Source: Flavivirga abyssicola
GTDB lineage: Bacteria > Bacteroidota > Bacteroidia > Flavobacteriales > Flavobacteriaceae
DNA length: 64,000 bases
Assembly: GCF_030540775.2 (NCBI RefSeq)
Contig: NZ_CP141266.1
Span: 3,273,001 to 3,337,000 of the forward strand
Reading direction: 5' to 3'
Part shown: in pieces, positions 26,377 through 34,616 of the stretch
How positions within the stretch are numbered: position 1 is the first letter of the stretch
How the letters are laid out: every line of letters begins with the position of its first letter
Translations under genes and position numbers: made by a program
The notes under the pieces: model-generated
Seen by the model: only the letters and a program-made list of their open reading frames with translations
What the model was told of the DNA's origin: nothing
The model's database searches: none

Positions 26377-27135
26377 TTACTTCTTAATCATTAAATGAGG
26401 TACACTATCTAGGTTCCAATCAATCACCAAACCACCAGCTAAAGCTTGTGCAACTTCTTTCCCATAAAGAAACTCACATAAATATAAAGCAGCTTCAAAA
26501 CTTTTTGCGCCACCAGCAGAGGTGATATATTTTCCGTCATGAACAAAGAGCAACTCTTTTCTTATATCCAGTTTGGGAAACACGGTTCTCATTTTGTCAA
26601 TATCGCCTGGAAATGTTGTCGAAACAGCGTTATCAAGTAACCCTGCCTTAGCTAAAACAAACGCCCCGTCACAATGAGAGGTTATAAATTGAGCATTTTT
26701 ATCTGTTTGCTTTACAAAATTAATCATAGCTGTATCCTCTAAATCGGAATCTAAATGATGCTCGGCACTAGGGACAACAAGAATATCAATTTTTGGAAGT
26801 GAATCTTTTGTATAATTAAAATCCGGAAGGATTCGCATACCCTCAAAGGTAGTAATCGCATCATCAGTATTTGCAACGGTGAACACATTCATGGCTTTAA
26901 TATTATTTCTAAAAATAGTATGCTGAAAAATATCAAAAGGCGCTGTTAATTCTGTATTATAAGTGCCATTCATAATCAAGAATGCAACATTATACCTATT
27001 AGGTTCAAGTTTAGGAAACTGTTTGTCATGCTGAACTTGTTTCAGTATCTGATTATCGGTAGTCTCTTTCCTTTTTTCAGAAGAATTACAGCTTATAAGA
27101 AGTAGAATAGTTGTTATATAAAAGAGGTGTTTCAT
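26377..27135 (-). CDS. DJ-1/PfpI family lipoprotein
   Basis: 252 aa. Lipoprotein signal MKHLFYITTILLLISC (Cys16), then a linker and a DJ-1/PfpI domain (about 48-245): YNVAFLIMNGTYNTELTAPFDIF, the glutamate/acidic region and nucleophile elbow ITSHCDGAFVLAKAGLLD with the cysteine, then ITSAGGAKSFEAALYLCEFLYG. The arrangement resembles the GATase1 half of AraC-type regulators but here exported without a DNA-binding domain. Linker residues about 29-37 (QILKQVQHD) come from a palindromic repeat arm. Activity unknown. Confidence 0.8.
   Translation of the reverse strand: MKHLFYITTILLLISCNSSEKRKETTDNQILKQVQHDKQFPKLEPNRYNVAFLIMNGTYNTELTAPFDIFQHTIFRNNIKAMNVFTVANTDDAITTFEGMRILPDFNYTKDSLPKIDILVVPSAEHHLDSDLEDTAMINFVKQTDKNAQFITSHCDGAFVLAKAGLLDNAVSTTFPGDIDKMRTVFPKLDIRKELLFVHDGKYITSAGGAKSFEAALYLCEFLYGKEVAQALAGGLVIDWNLDSVPHLMIKK
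27024..27050 (-). repeat. Single repeat arm embedded in the DJ-1-like gene
   Basis: The plus strand reads GTCATGCTGAACTTGTTTCA then GTATCTG, matching the arm consensus of the intergenic repeat family (compare GTCATGCTGAGCTTGTCGAA at 55920). Translated on the minus strand it gives QILKQVQHD, much like ILRQAQND in IcmF. Confidence 0.75.
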
Positions 27136-27234
27136 TTGACTATTTTTTAATCTAAAATGCTAATATAGTACTTATAATAAGTATGTTACGTATGTACAAT
27201 TATTATACTTGGTTATAGAGCTTTTAATTCTGAC

Positions 27235-27612
27235 TTAATTGATACGCCATGGTGGATTTTTTCTGTTTTTTCCGGCATGGAATAGTATAATGTTATTGCC
27301 ATCTAGACCTTGCAAACGTGCCTCACGCCATAAATACGATTGATCTTCGGGTAATTGTGTAAAACTAATACCTTTTTTCTGAAGCTTAGAAACTAAATTG
27401 TCTAGATTATCATCTTCAAAATATATAGTAATACCATCACCTTTTGGTAAGGTATCTACTTTATGAATTGAAAAAGTACTATTGCCATCAGGGCATTCAA
27501 ATCGAACATATCTTGGGATGGCATCTACAATAAGATGCAATCCCAAGGTTTTATAAAATTCGGTTGCTTTTTCAACATCTAAAGAAGGTATTGTAATTTG
27601 GTTTAAATCCAT
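27235..27612 (-). CDS. VOC (glyoxalase/bleomycin-resistance fold) protein
   Basis: 125 aa, one vicinal-oxygen-chelate domain made of two beta-alpha-beta-beta-beta units: ITIPSLDVEKATEFYKTLGLHLI at the start and GITIYFEDDNLDNLVSKLQKKGISFTQLPEDQSYLWREARLQGLDGNNIILF in the second half. Likely metal ligands are His in FSIHKVD and Glu in WREARL. The gene overlaps the MFS transporter stop by 10 nt, so it is translated from the same message. Substrate unknown; it may act on a compound moved by the transporter. Confidence 0.8.
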   Translation of the reverse strand: MDLNQITIPSLDVEKATEFYKTLGLHLIVDAIPRYVRFECPDGNSTFSIHKVDTLPKGDGITIYFEDDNLDNLVSKLQKKGISFTQLPEDQSYLWREARLQGLDGNNIILFHAGKNRKNPPWRIN

Positions 27613-28856
27613 AAAATTTCTCTTTCTTCTTCTTTTTTTATTTTTTCTTTACGTTTTTTTGTTGCATTCAAATAGTGTCTTAGTATAAATAACAAGAAAA
27701 CACAAAGTGCAGCAAGTAATGTAATAATATACCAGGTATTATCAAAACCTAGCGCATCTACCATTCGCATACCTGCATTATGACCAAATATATGAGCTAT
27801 CGAAAACGCAATACTGTACAAGGCCATATATTCACCTTGATTTCCTTTTTTAGCTCTATCCATGGTAAAAGCGTTTGAAAAAGGAAAGGCTATCATTTCT
27901 CCAAATGTCATTAATAGCATGCCAATTATCAAAATACCAACCCAATTAGTAAAGTTTAAGATAATAAAACTTAACCCAGTTAAAATACCTCCGAAAAGCA
28001 TTAATCCAGATTTCGTGAAATTGGAGTTTTCTAACCATTTTATTAAAGGCATTTCAAATACAAAAATGATAAAACCGTTCAAGCCTAAAATAATTCCTAT
28101 ATCAAACTCACTTAAATGATGTGCATCTTTATAATACAGAGGCATGGTTGAAAAGTATTGTAAGAATACAATACCAAAAATAACCATAGCTGCAAGAAAT
28201 ATTAAAAATGCTTTATCACTGTATGCTGATTTTGGATTTTTTGTTCTTACATCATCCAGAATTTTAGCTTTTTTCGGATTCAATACGTTTATTAAAACAA
28301 GAGTAGCCACCATACATGTAATACCATCTACCCAAAATAACCCTCCATAGCTAAGCGATGTAATTATAATACCACCAATAGCAGGACCAGCAGAGAAACC
28401 AAGGTTTATTGCTAAACGAATTAAAGTCACAGACCGTATTTTGTTTTCTTGTTTGCTATAAGCACTCAAGGCTACGAACATAGCAGGACGAAACATATCT
28501 GCTACAAGCATCACTAAAAAAATGCCTAGACAAAACGTAGCGAAAGTATTTAGAAATTGCAATGCTATAAATAGTATTCCAGTTGTAAGTAAACTGAATA
28601 CCATAACTTTATAATAACCAATTTTATCGGTTAATTTTCCACCCAACCAAGAACCAATTACTGAGCCTAAACCAAAAGCACTCATAATCCACCCAACATC
28701 GCTTAAAGTAAAATTAAGGCGCTTTGTAAGGTACAATGATAAGAATGGAATGACCATGGTTCCTGCTCTATTTATAAGTGTTATTAAAGCAAGCCACCAT
28801 ACTTCTTTTGATAAGCCTTTAAATGTGTTTAAGTAATTGTTGAATAAAGTTTTCAT
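27603..28856 (-). CDS. MFS transporter
   Basis: 417 aa with twelve membrane segments. The MFS loop 2-3 motif is visible as GSWLGGKLTDKIGYYKVMVFSLL (about 67-89), with SDVGWIMSAFGLGSVIGSWLGG before it; a similar pattern of the second half starts near IGIILGLNGFIIFVFEMPLIKWLE. The C-terminus is a lysine/glutamate-rich cytoplasmic tail. It resembles the MdtH/YdeE-type multidrug or sugar-efflux carriers. First of an operon with the VOC gene. A small RNA gene with terminator lies just upstream. Confidence 0.85.
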   Translation of the reverse strand: MKTLFNNYLNTFKGLSKEVWWLALITLINRAGTMVIPFLSLYLTKRLNFTLSDVGWIMSAFGLGSVIGSWLGGKLTDKIGYYKVMVFSLLTTGILFIALQFLNTFATFCLGIFLVMLVADMFRPAMFVALSAYSKQENKIRSVTLIRLAINLGFSAGPAIGGIIITSLSYGGLFWVDGITCMVATLVLINVLNPKKAKILDDVRTKNPKSAYSDKAFLIFLAAMVIFGIVFLQYFSTMPLYYKDAHHLSEFDIGIILGLNGFIIFVFEMPLIKWLENSNFTKSGLMLFGGILTGLSFIILNFTNWVGILIIGMLLMTFGEMIAFPFSNAFTMDRAKKGNQGEYMALYSIAFSIAHIFGHNAGMRMVDALGFDNTWYIITLLAALCVFLLFILRHYLNATKKRKEKIKKEEEREILWI

Positions 28857-28927
28857 TAGTTCTAATTGTTCAAGTTTCTGTTTTTACATATAGTTTTTGT
28901 TTTGAAGTCGAAAGTTGACTAAAAATA

Positions 28928-28955
28928 AAAAGTCCGACTGAGAAGTCGGACTTTT
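28928..28955 (-). terminator. Perfect 12-bp terminator hairpin
   Basis: AAAAGTCCGACT (28928-28939), loop GAGA on the plus strand, AGTCGGACTTTT (28944-28955). Leftward it continues into a T-rich tail. It lies upstream of the minus-strand MFS gene, so it ends the candidate small RNA or attenuates the MFS message. Confidence 0.8.
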
Positions 28956-29076
28956 ACATATTGTAATATTTTATATTTATATCACCACAATATATGACAA
29001 GCCCAACTCACTCTCTTTAAAGAGGTCCATTGCTTTCTATAAATTGTGACGATACAACGCATTTTTATTTCTTTTG
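28928..29076 (-). ncRNA. Candidate structured small RNA gene
   Basis: On the minus strand a TAGCTTTG element (complement of 29083-29090, matching TAnnTTTG) is followed by about 150 nt that end in a perfect terminator. The middle folds on a 12-bp helix, TATCGTCACAAT pairing with ATTGTGGTGATA including two G-U pairs, enclosing a bubble and an apical CTCTTTAAAGAG hairpin. G-U pairs in a long helix suggest selection on RNA structure. The only ORF is 26 codons and unconvincing. A 6S-type RNA is one possibility; class not established. Confidence 0.5.
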
Positions 29077-29168
29077 AAGCTACAAAGCTATATAAAATAT
29101 TCTTAAGTTGTATTTTTGAAATGAAAATATTTTTTAAATAATGAAAAATAAGGTATCCTAGAATATAT

Positions 29169-30575
29169 ATGTCTGATAGTAAATTAATTGAAGTTAGTGG
29201 TTTAAAATCTCCCAAAGGAGCGTTCTTGTTAGGGCATTTGCCGCAATTTAACACCTATAACAAGCATCAGGTTTTAGAGCGTTGGGTTGAAGAATGTGGC
29301 GAATTATTTAAAATACATTTTGTTGGAAAGCAATTTGTGGTATCTGCAAATCCAGATTTTAATAGCCAAATGCTCAGATTAAGACCAGAAGTTTTCAAGC
29401 GCTTTTCTAAGATTGATGAAATTTTAAAAGAAATGGGAGTCGATGGTGTTTTTAATGCAGAAGGAACAGCATGGAAAAGGCACAGAAGACCAACAGCAGA
29501 AGCTTTAAGTGTAAAAAACGTAAAAGCATATTATCCTGTGATTCTGGATAAGACTAATGGCATTCTTGAAAAGTTTAAAAACTATTCTCGGCAAAATACG
29601 ATAGTAAATGTGCAAAAAGAATTTATGGCGTTTACAATTGATATTACAACGGAGATTGCTTTCGGACATAAATTAGATACTATAAATAATAAATCAAATA
29701 GTTTTCAAAAGCATTTGGAAGTTATTTTTCCAATGATTAATTCCCGTGTTACGGCACCAATTCCTATATGGAGATACTTCAAAAGAAAAAAAGATAAAAT
29801 ACTTGATGAATCTTTAAAATCTATTGAAAAGGTTATTTATGAATTTATTAATGAAGCTAAAAAAAGAATCGCAGAAAATCCAAAATTAAAAGCACAACCT
29901 TCTAATTTTTTAGAAGCTTTATTAGTAGAAAACAAAGACGAAAATTTTACAGATGAAGAGATTTACGGAAATGTATTCACAATATTATTAGCTGGAGAAG
30001 ATACAACTTCAAACTCATTGTCTTGGGCTATGTTTTATTTAGCACAACACCCAGAAATAGTAACTAAGGTAAGAATGGAAGCTAAGGAAGTATATTCTAA
30101 AGATACTCCGGACGCTTATGAAAATGTTGAAGATTTAAAATATGCAAATGCAGTAGCTCAGGAAGCGATGCGATTAAAACCAACAACACCTCAATTGTAT
30201 CTGGAATCTAATGAAGACGTTATTATAGATAATGTGTCGATACCAAAAGGAACCAGTATTATTTTACAGAATAAAGTAGCGCAAACACACGACGATTATT
30301 TTTCTAACCCCAATAGTTTTGTTCCAGAAAGGTGGATAGTTAGTGAGTGCCCAATGCATAAAAACCATACTCCTAATGTTATGAGAGCCTTTGGCGGCGG
30401 TCCAAGATACTGTCCTGGAATGCATTTGGCAAAAACAGAAATGACTGTTTTAATTTCGACGTTATGTAAGCATTTTGATTTTAAATTGGAAGTAAAACCA
30501 GAAACCATTAAAGAACAATTTGAGTTTACTATGTATCCAGAAAATTTAAAAGTAACATTTATTCCAGCAAAGTAA
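29169..30575 (+). CDS. Cytochrome P450
   Basis: Soluble haem monooxygenase of 468 aa. I-helix oxygen-activation motif AGEDTTS at 275-281, K-helix ExxR in AVAQEAMRLKP (EAMR), PERW segment FVPERWIV, and the haem loop FGGGPRYCPGMHLA with the thiolate ligand Cys415. No membrane anchor is seen. Flavobacterial homologues stand alone, as here, without adjacent ferredoxin or reductase; substrate unknown (fatty acid, terpene or xenobiotic). The ATG at 29169 gives a normal family N-terminus. Confidence 0.92.
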   Translation: MSDSKLIEVSGLKSPKGAFLLGHLPQFNTYNKHQVLERWVEECGELFKIHFVGKQFVVSANPDFNSQMLRLRPEVFKRFSKIDEILKEMGVDGVFNAEGTAWKRHRRPTAEALSVKNVKAYYPVILDKTNGILEKFKNYSRQNTIVNVQKEFMAFTIDITTEIAFGHKLDTINNKSNSFQKHLEVIFPMINSRVTAPIPIWRYFKRKKDKILDESLKSIEKVIYEFINEAKKRIAENPKLKAQPSNFLEALLVENKDENFTDEEIYGNVFTILLAGEDTTSNSLSWAMFYLAQHPEIVTKVRMEAKEVYSKDTPDAYENVEDLKYANAVAQEAMRLKPTTPQLYLESNEDVIIDNVSIPKGTSIILQNKVAQTHDDYFSNPNSFVPERWIVSECPMHKNHTPNVMRAFGGGPRYCPGMHLAKTEMTVLISTLCKHFDFKLEVKPETIKEQFEFTMYPENLKVTFIPAK

Positions 30576-30708
30576 TATTAACTAAAAAAGTATTTTAAAA
30601 GAGTTAGGATTTCGATATGTGTTTTATATAGTAAATATTACCCTGAACAAATTTAGGGTCTTATAAACCATTCATGATAAAATAATTATAGACATTAAAA
30701 ATAATAAC

Positions 30709-31356
30709 ATGCCACATAGTACACTCCCTTTTAAAAAGCTAAAATTTATAACCAAAAAAAGTATTGTATTGGTATTGTTTTTGGCTACTATATTTAGTTG
30801 TGCTCAGGAAAAGAAGCCTCTTTTAGGGGATACTGAGTTTCAAAGAACAATTAACGCAGAGTATAAAGATGCCACGACATCACCTTTAAAAGATAAAGAC
30901 AGAAAGCATTTTGAAGGTTTGGACTTCTTTAAGTTTGATTCTGCTTATGTTGTAAAAGCACAGTTTAAAAGAACACCGAATGAGAAGTCTTTTAAAATGA
31001 AAACAACGACTGCAAGACTTCCTGAGTATGTGAAATATGGAGAACTAGCATTCAATTTAAAAGGAAAAAGTTTCACATTAAATATTTATCAAAACCAAGG
31101 TTTGAAGGAAAAAGAAGGTTATGAAGATTATTTGTTTTTACCTTTTTTAGATGAAACTAACGGATTTGAAAGCTATGGAGGAGGCCGTTACATTGATGCC
31201 AGAATTCCTAAAGGGGATACTATGGTAATCGATTTTAATTCTGCTTATAACCCTTATTGTGCATATAATGATAGATATTCTTGTCCAATAGTGCCCAGAA
31301 AAAATTATTTAAAAACTAGAATTGAGGCAGGGGTTAAGGCTTTTGGGAAGCATTAA
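30709..31356 (+). CDS. DUF1684 lipoprotein
   Basis: 215 aa. A basic N-terminus and signal KSIVLVLFLATIFSC with lipobox cysteine near residue 31. The mature region matches DUF1684: FKFDSAYVVKAQFKRTP, AFNLKGKSFTLNIYQNQGL, then FLPFLDETNGFESYGGGRYID and the hallmark DFNSAYNPYCAYNDRYSCPIVPRKN. In the family this C-terminal segment is the conserved core, which may bind a metal or organic ligand. Function unknown. It follows the P450 gene by 133 nt. Confidence 0.8.
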   Translation: MPHSTLPFKKLKFITKKSIVLVLFLATIFSCAQEKKPLLGDTEFQRTINAEYKDATTSPLKDKDRKHFEGLDFFKFDSAYVVKAQFKRTPNEKSFKMKTTTARLPEYVKYGELAFNLKGKSFTLNIYQNQGLKEKEGYEDYLFLPFLDETNGFESYGGGRYIDARIPKGDTMVIDFNSAYNPYCAYNDRYSCPIVPRKNYLKTRIEAGVKAFGKH

Positions 31357-31412
31357 CTAAACTTAATAATTTTATTATTTATTTATGTCCATTTAATACA
31401 TATATAAACGTA

Positions 31413-31440
31413 AGCGGTTTGAGTTAATATCCAAACCGCT
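31413..31440. terminator. Hairpin between convergent genes
   Basis: AGCGGTTTG (31413-31421) pairs with CAAACCGCT (31432-31440), loop 10 nt. It has no T-run, but lies between the convergent DUF1684 and monooxygenase genes. Confidence 0.45.
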
Positions 31441-31468
31441 ATTCCAATACCCTGTGATTCGTTGACTT

Positions 31469-31762
31469 TTATCTAACTACAGTCATCTCATTTAATGTAA
31501 ATTCTTTCACAGCACCATCTGTAGCTCTCATATATTTAGCTAAATGTGCATTATTCATATGTTTTTGCCATAATTCTCTACTTTCCCAATTTTCATAAAA
31601 TAAAAACAGGTTTTCATTTTGATTATCTTGATGCAGATCATAATTGATACATCCTTTTTCCGCTCTTGTAACCTCAATTAGTTTTAGTAATTCGTTTTTT
31701 ACTAAGTCTTTTTTTTCAGCTTTTGCCAAAATCTTTGCTACGATTGTTAATTGATTTGTCAT
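31469..31762 (-). CDS. Antibiotic biosynthesis monooxygenase (ABM) domain protein
   Basis: 97 aa, one ferredoxin-like ABM domain: LTIVAKILAKAEKKDLVKNELLKLIEVTRAEKGCINYDLHQD and FLFYENWESRELWQKHMNNAHLAKYM, including the conserved ENW and H residues. Proteins like YgiN oxidise quinols without a cofactor, or detoxify quinones. It starts 8 nt after the nitroreductase stop and is clearly in the same transcript, which supports a quinone or nitro-compound stress role. Confidence 0.82.
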   Translation of the reverse strand: MTNQLTIVAKILAKAEKKDLVKNELLKLIEVTRAEKGCINYDLHQDNQNENLFLFYENWESRELWQKHMNNAHLAKYMRATDGAVKEFTLNEMTVVR

Positions 31763-31770
31763 TTTTTGTT

Positions 31771-32370
31771 TTAAAAGGTCTCTATTACTTGATTAATATT
31801 TCTTCGTGATTTTGGAGTCTTACTCGGTTGATTGAAATCGTCTTTATCTCTATAACCGATAGCTACAGCCATAAGGGTTGCATAGTCTTTTTGATTTAAT
31901 ATACTATCGTACTTCATCGGTTCAACTCCTTCCATTGGCGTAGCGTCAATGCCCATTTCTGCACAAGCACTTAAAAGAACACCTAAGGCTAAATAAACTT
32001 GCCGGTCAAACCAAGCCTTAATTTGTTCTTCTGTTTGAGGCTTTATGAATTCTTTGTAATAATCAACCGCTCCTTTTGGCAAGCCTTCTTCTATTTGTTG
32101 TTCAAATAAAACGATATTGTCAATTCTACTAAATACAACTACAATATCACTGTCAAGTACTTTATTGGTATTTAGCCATGATACTTCAGAAAGTTTTTCT
32201 TTAGTTTCTTTGTCTGAAACGAAAGTAAATTTCCAGGGTTGGCTATTTATTGATGAAGGACTTAGATGCAAAATCTCTTTTAATTCTTCAATTTTTTGTT
32301 TTTCTATTTTTTTAGAATTGTTATACTTTTTTGTCGTGTAACGATTTTTCATGGATTCTATAAAGCTCAT
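31771..32370 (-). CDS. Nitroreductase family protein (FMN-dependent)
   Basis: 199 aa, size of NfsB-like enzymes. Family marks: MKNRYTTKKYN at the N-terminus (FMN phosphate-binding arginine), LSPSSINSQPWKFTFVSD (28-47 region, FMN ring contacts), VYLALGVLLSACAEMGIDATPMEGVEP and the C-terminal IGYRDKDDFNQPSKTPKSRR. It would reduce nitro or quinone compounds with NAD(P)H. First gene of an operon with the ABM gene, divergent from an hxlR-type gene through a compact shared promoter, so it is probably that regulator's target. Confidence 0.87.
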   Translation of the reverse strand: MSFIESMKNRYTTKKYNNSKKIEKQKIEELKEILHLSPSSINSQPWKFTFVSDKETKEKLSEVSWLNTNKVLDSDIVVVFSRIDNIVLFEQQIEEGLPKGAVDYYKEFIKPQTEEQIKAWFDRQVYLALGVLLSACAEMGIDATPMEGVEPMKYDSILNQKDYATLMAVAIGYRDKDDFNQPSKTPKSRRNINQVIETF

Positions 32371-32386
32371 AATTTTGATTTTTTAA

Positions 32387-32437
32387 TACTATACTAATTA
32401 TAGTTGCAAAAATAAGTATAGTAATTTATCTTTGCAA
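32387..32437. promoter_or_regulatory. Symmetric divergent promoters with HxlR-type half-sites
   Basis: Plus strand: TTG (32404-32406), 20-bp spacer, TATCTTTG (32427-32434), for hxlR. Minus strand: TTG (complement of 32435-32437), 20-bp spacer, TATTTTTG (complement of 32407-32414), for the nitroreductase. The two promoters overlap face to face and their ends form TTGCAAA/TTTGCAA. Half-sites TACTATACT (32387-32395) and AGTATAGTA (32415-32423) are inverted repeats; the second lies in both spacers. Confidence 0.75.
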
Positions 32438-32465
32438 TAACGGTCAAAAAGGATAGTATAAAATA

Positions 32466-32828
32466 ATGGTAGAAAAAGAACAAAAAAGACACATATTTAA
32501 CGGAAAGGAATATCCTTGTTGTACAAGTCTTACGATGGGTGTAATAGGAGGAAAATGGAAAACCGTAATTTTATTTCATTTAATAGATGGAAAATTACGA
32601 TACAACGAATTAAGAAAAGCTATGCCAACTGTTACTGAACGAACGTTAAGTTTGCAATTGAAAAAATTAGAGGAAGATGGTATCGTTCACCGAAAGGTTT
32701 ATACTAAAAAGGCACCATTAAAGGTTGAATATACTTTAACGAAATTAGGGGAATCTTTAATTCCACTTATACAATCTATTGCGAATTGGGGTGATTTTAT
32801 TGTTGCAAATTATTCAGAAGAAAAATAA
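32466..32828 (+). CDS. HxlR family transcriptional regulator
   Basis: 120 aa winged-helix protein. The family pattern is complete: YPCCTSLTMGVIGGKWKTVILFHLIDGKLRYNELRKAMPTVTERTLSLQLKKLEEDGIVHRKVY, then VEYTLTKLGESLIPLIQSIANWG. Cysteines at the CC pair near the N-terminus could sense electrophiles, as in some HxlR/YodB-type proteins; this is inference. Divergent from the nitroreductase operon, with half-sites in the shared promoter consistent with repression of both. Confidence 0.9.
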   Translation: MVEKEQKRHIFNGKEYPCCTSLTMGVIGGKWKTVILFHLIDGKLRYNELRKAMPTVTERTLSLQLKKLEEDGIVHRKVYTKKAPLKVEYTLTKLGESLIPLIQSIANWGDFIVANYSEEK

Positions 32829-32953
32829 AGGGGTTAGTTTGGCTTGTTGCTCATACATAGGTTTATGTATTTATACTGAAGTAAGTTTAGTATATGCTGG
32901 TTGTTTCGTTTGTTAAAACAGGTTTAGTATGTTTTTTATAAAAATACAAAGTT

Positions 32954-33319
32954 TTACTTCACCAAAAACATCCCCAAAAACACAGCCAAAAAGCCAACAA
33001 TGAAACTAGCAATGGTATAAAAAGCAAAGCTTGTAAAATCTCCCGATTTTAAAAACACGTGGTTTTCATATGCAAAAGTTGAAAAAGTGGTGAAACCACC
33101 GCAAAAGCCAGTAGCCAAGAGTAACGTTTGGTTTTGAGTTAGTGAGTCATTTTTTGCTGCCAAGCCAAGTATTATACCAATAAGTAAACTTCCTAAAATA
33201 TTAGCAGCAAAAGTTCCATAAGGAATACCTGTTTCAGCACTATTTAAATATTTTCCAATAATATAGCGTAGTACGCTGCCAAAGCCACCACCTAAAAAAA
33301 CCAGTAAAAGCTGTTTCAT
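32954..33319 (-). CDS. crcB: Fluoride efflux channel CrcB/Fluc
   Basis: 121 aa with four membrane segments, normal for a Fluc subunit (the channel is a dual-topology dimer). Motifs: GGGFGSVLRYIIGKYL at the start, GTFAANILGSLLIGIILG, and GFCGGFTTFSTFAYENHVF with the conserved phenylalanines of the pore. It exports fluoride. A single crcB gene is present here. I looked for a fluoride riboswitch in the 90 bp upstream and saw no convincing one. Confidence 0.92.
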   Translation of the reverse strand: MKQLLLVFLGGGFGSVLRYIIGKYLNSAETGIPYGTFAANILGSLLIGIILGLAAKNDSLTQNQTLLLATGFCGGFTTFSTFAYENHVFLKSGDFTSFAFYTIASFIVGFLAVFLGMFLVK

Positions 33320-33409
33320 CAGTGCAATTTAATTAGTTTTTTAACGGTCTGATGTTTCATTTGTTATGTTTTTATAGTAGTGAGAGTTTAGGTACAAAAG
33401 GTTCATGTA

Positions 33410-34432
33410 TTATTTAACAGCAATATATATTTCAGTGACCCAGTCAGCTGGATTTGGATAACTCATAGGGTCTGTTAAGTATGTTTCTAGCATAGGTCCT
33501 TTTTCTGTAAACTCTAAACCATTTTCTGGTATGTATTTCATAGCAGCATCCCAAGCTTCTTTTAAATTCTCATAATTTCCTTTAAGAGTTGTTTTAACAG
33601 CTTTAAAAGGTTTTAATTGTCCGGTAAGAATATCGCTATCAGTACTTACTACCTTTGTTGTAGTTGGTACACAACAAGAGAACATCACGGCGTTATTTTC
33701 TTCATCCCACTTATGATAAAAAGTAAAAGGAGCTCCTGCCATGGCTATTTTATTTTTCATAGCATAGTTACCAACCTTAGGCAGCATTTCGGTCATTTTA
33801 TCCTTCAGATCAGTGATTTTACAAGACGTTGTATTGTAAAGATAGTAACCACCGCTATGTTGGGTGATGCCATCTACTTTTATACTATACTTTTTCATAT
33901 CAGCAGAGACAACACTATCCAGTTTAAATAAACCTCTTTCAAAATCAGGCCCCGTAGCCTCTTCAATAGATCCAGCAAAGGTTGTATACATTTTAGTCAT
34001 AAAATCCTGTTTCCCTTTCATGCCCCAGGTTACTTTGGTACCTTCTTCAGTATTTTCAAAAGTCCAATTTATATCAGATTCAGATTCAAAAGGCTTTATA
34101 AATACAATGTGTTGGTTAATAGATTTATCTTTTTCTACAGCAAGCGTTTTCATATGGCCTTCACCTAAAATGTCCCCATTCCATCCATAGTTTCCATCAA
34201 CACCAGATGTGGTTTCCCCATAGGTTAAAGTGGCATTTGGTTCTTTTTCAATCCAAGGAGAAAAATCAGGCCAATTTTTAAAATCATTTACTTTATTAAA
34301 TAAAAGAGAAGCTGGCGCTTTGATAACTTTACTTCTGGAAAAATCAAATTCATTTGGCTGTACAGCAATGTATATAGCAGTACCAATAAGAGCAATAAGT
34401 AATAAGAATAAAATGTACTTAAAAGTTTTCAT
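33410..34432 (-). CDS. SRPBCC plus GyrI-like domain protein
   Basis: 340 aa. One N-terminal membrane segment (5-24) anchors the protein or is a signal. Residues about 32-175 are an SRPBCC/polyketide-cyclase fold (VIKAPASLLFNKVNDFKNWPDFSPWIEKEPN, then WGMKGKQDFMTKMYT). Residues about 185-340 are a GyrI/AraC-effector-like small-molecule domain (ITQHSGGYYLYNTTSCKITDLKDKMTEMLPKV; ETYLTDPMSYPNPADWVTEIYIAVK). Such fusions are common in Bacteroidota; ligand unknown. 90 nt downstream of its stop is the crcB start, so cotranscription is possible. Confidence 0.78.
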   Translation of the reverse strand: MKTFKYILFLLLIALIGTAIYIAVQPNEFDFSRSKVIKAPASLLFNKVNDFKNWPDFSPWIEKEPNATLTYGETTSGVDGNYGWNGDILGEGHMKTLAVEKDKSINQHIVFIKPFESESDINWTFENTEEGTKVTWGMKGKQDFMTKMYTTFAGSIEEATGPDFERGLFKLDSVVSADMKKYSIKVDGITQHSGGYYLYNTTSCKITDLKDKMTEMLPKVGNYAMKNKIAMAGAPFTFYHKWDEENNAVMFSCCVPTTTKVVSTDSDILTGQLKPFKAVKTTLKGNYENLKEAWDAAMKYIPENGLEFTEKGPMLETYLTDPMSYPNPADWVTEIYIAVK

Positions 34433-34616
34433 TGTTTTTTTGGTTAATTATATAAATCAAATATAATCATTTTTAAACCTCGTTTAATAAATTATTATAT
34501 TTGTTACGTCAAAAAACAATTTTTTCTAAACAAATAATTGTTTTTGCAATTAATCAATAATTTAGAGACTATTATCAATCCCTTTTTTGAACAATAATTA
34601 AAAACATTTTTATATA

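Noticed and set aside
28982-29254. 90-codon minus-strand ORF upstream of the MFS gene
   Set aside because: Its N-terminal part overlaps the P450 gene and its composition is not protein-like there; the last 26 codons coincide with the structured region better explained as RNA.
33320-33409. Fluoride riboswitch upstream of crcB
   Set aside because: Only 90 bp to the next gene and no conserved pseudoknot sequence recognised.
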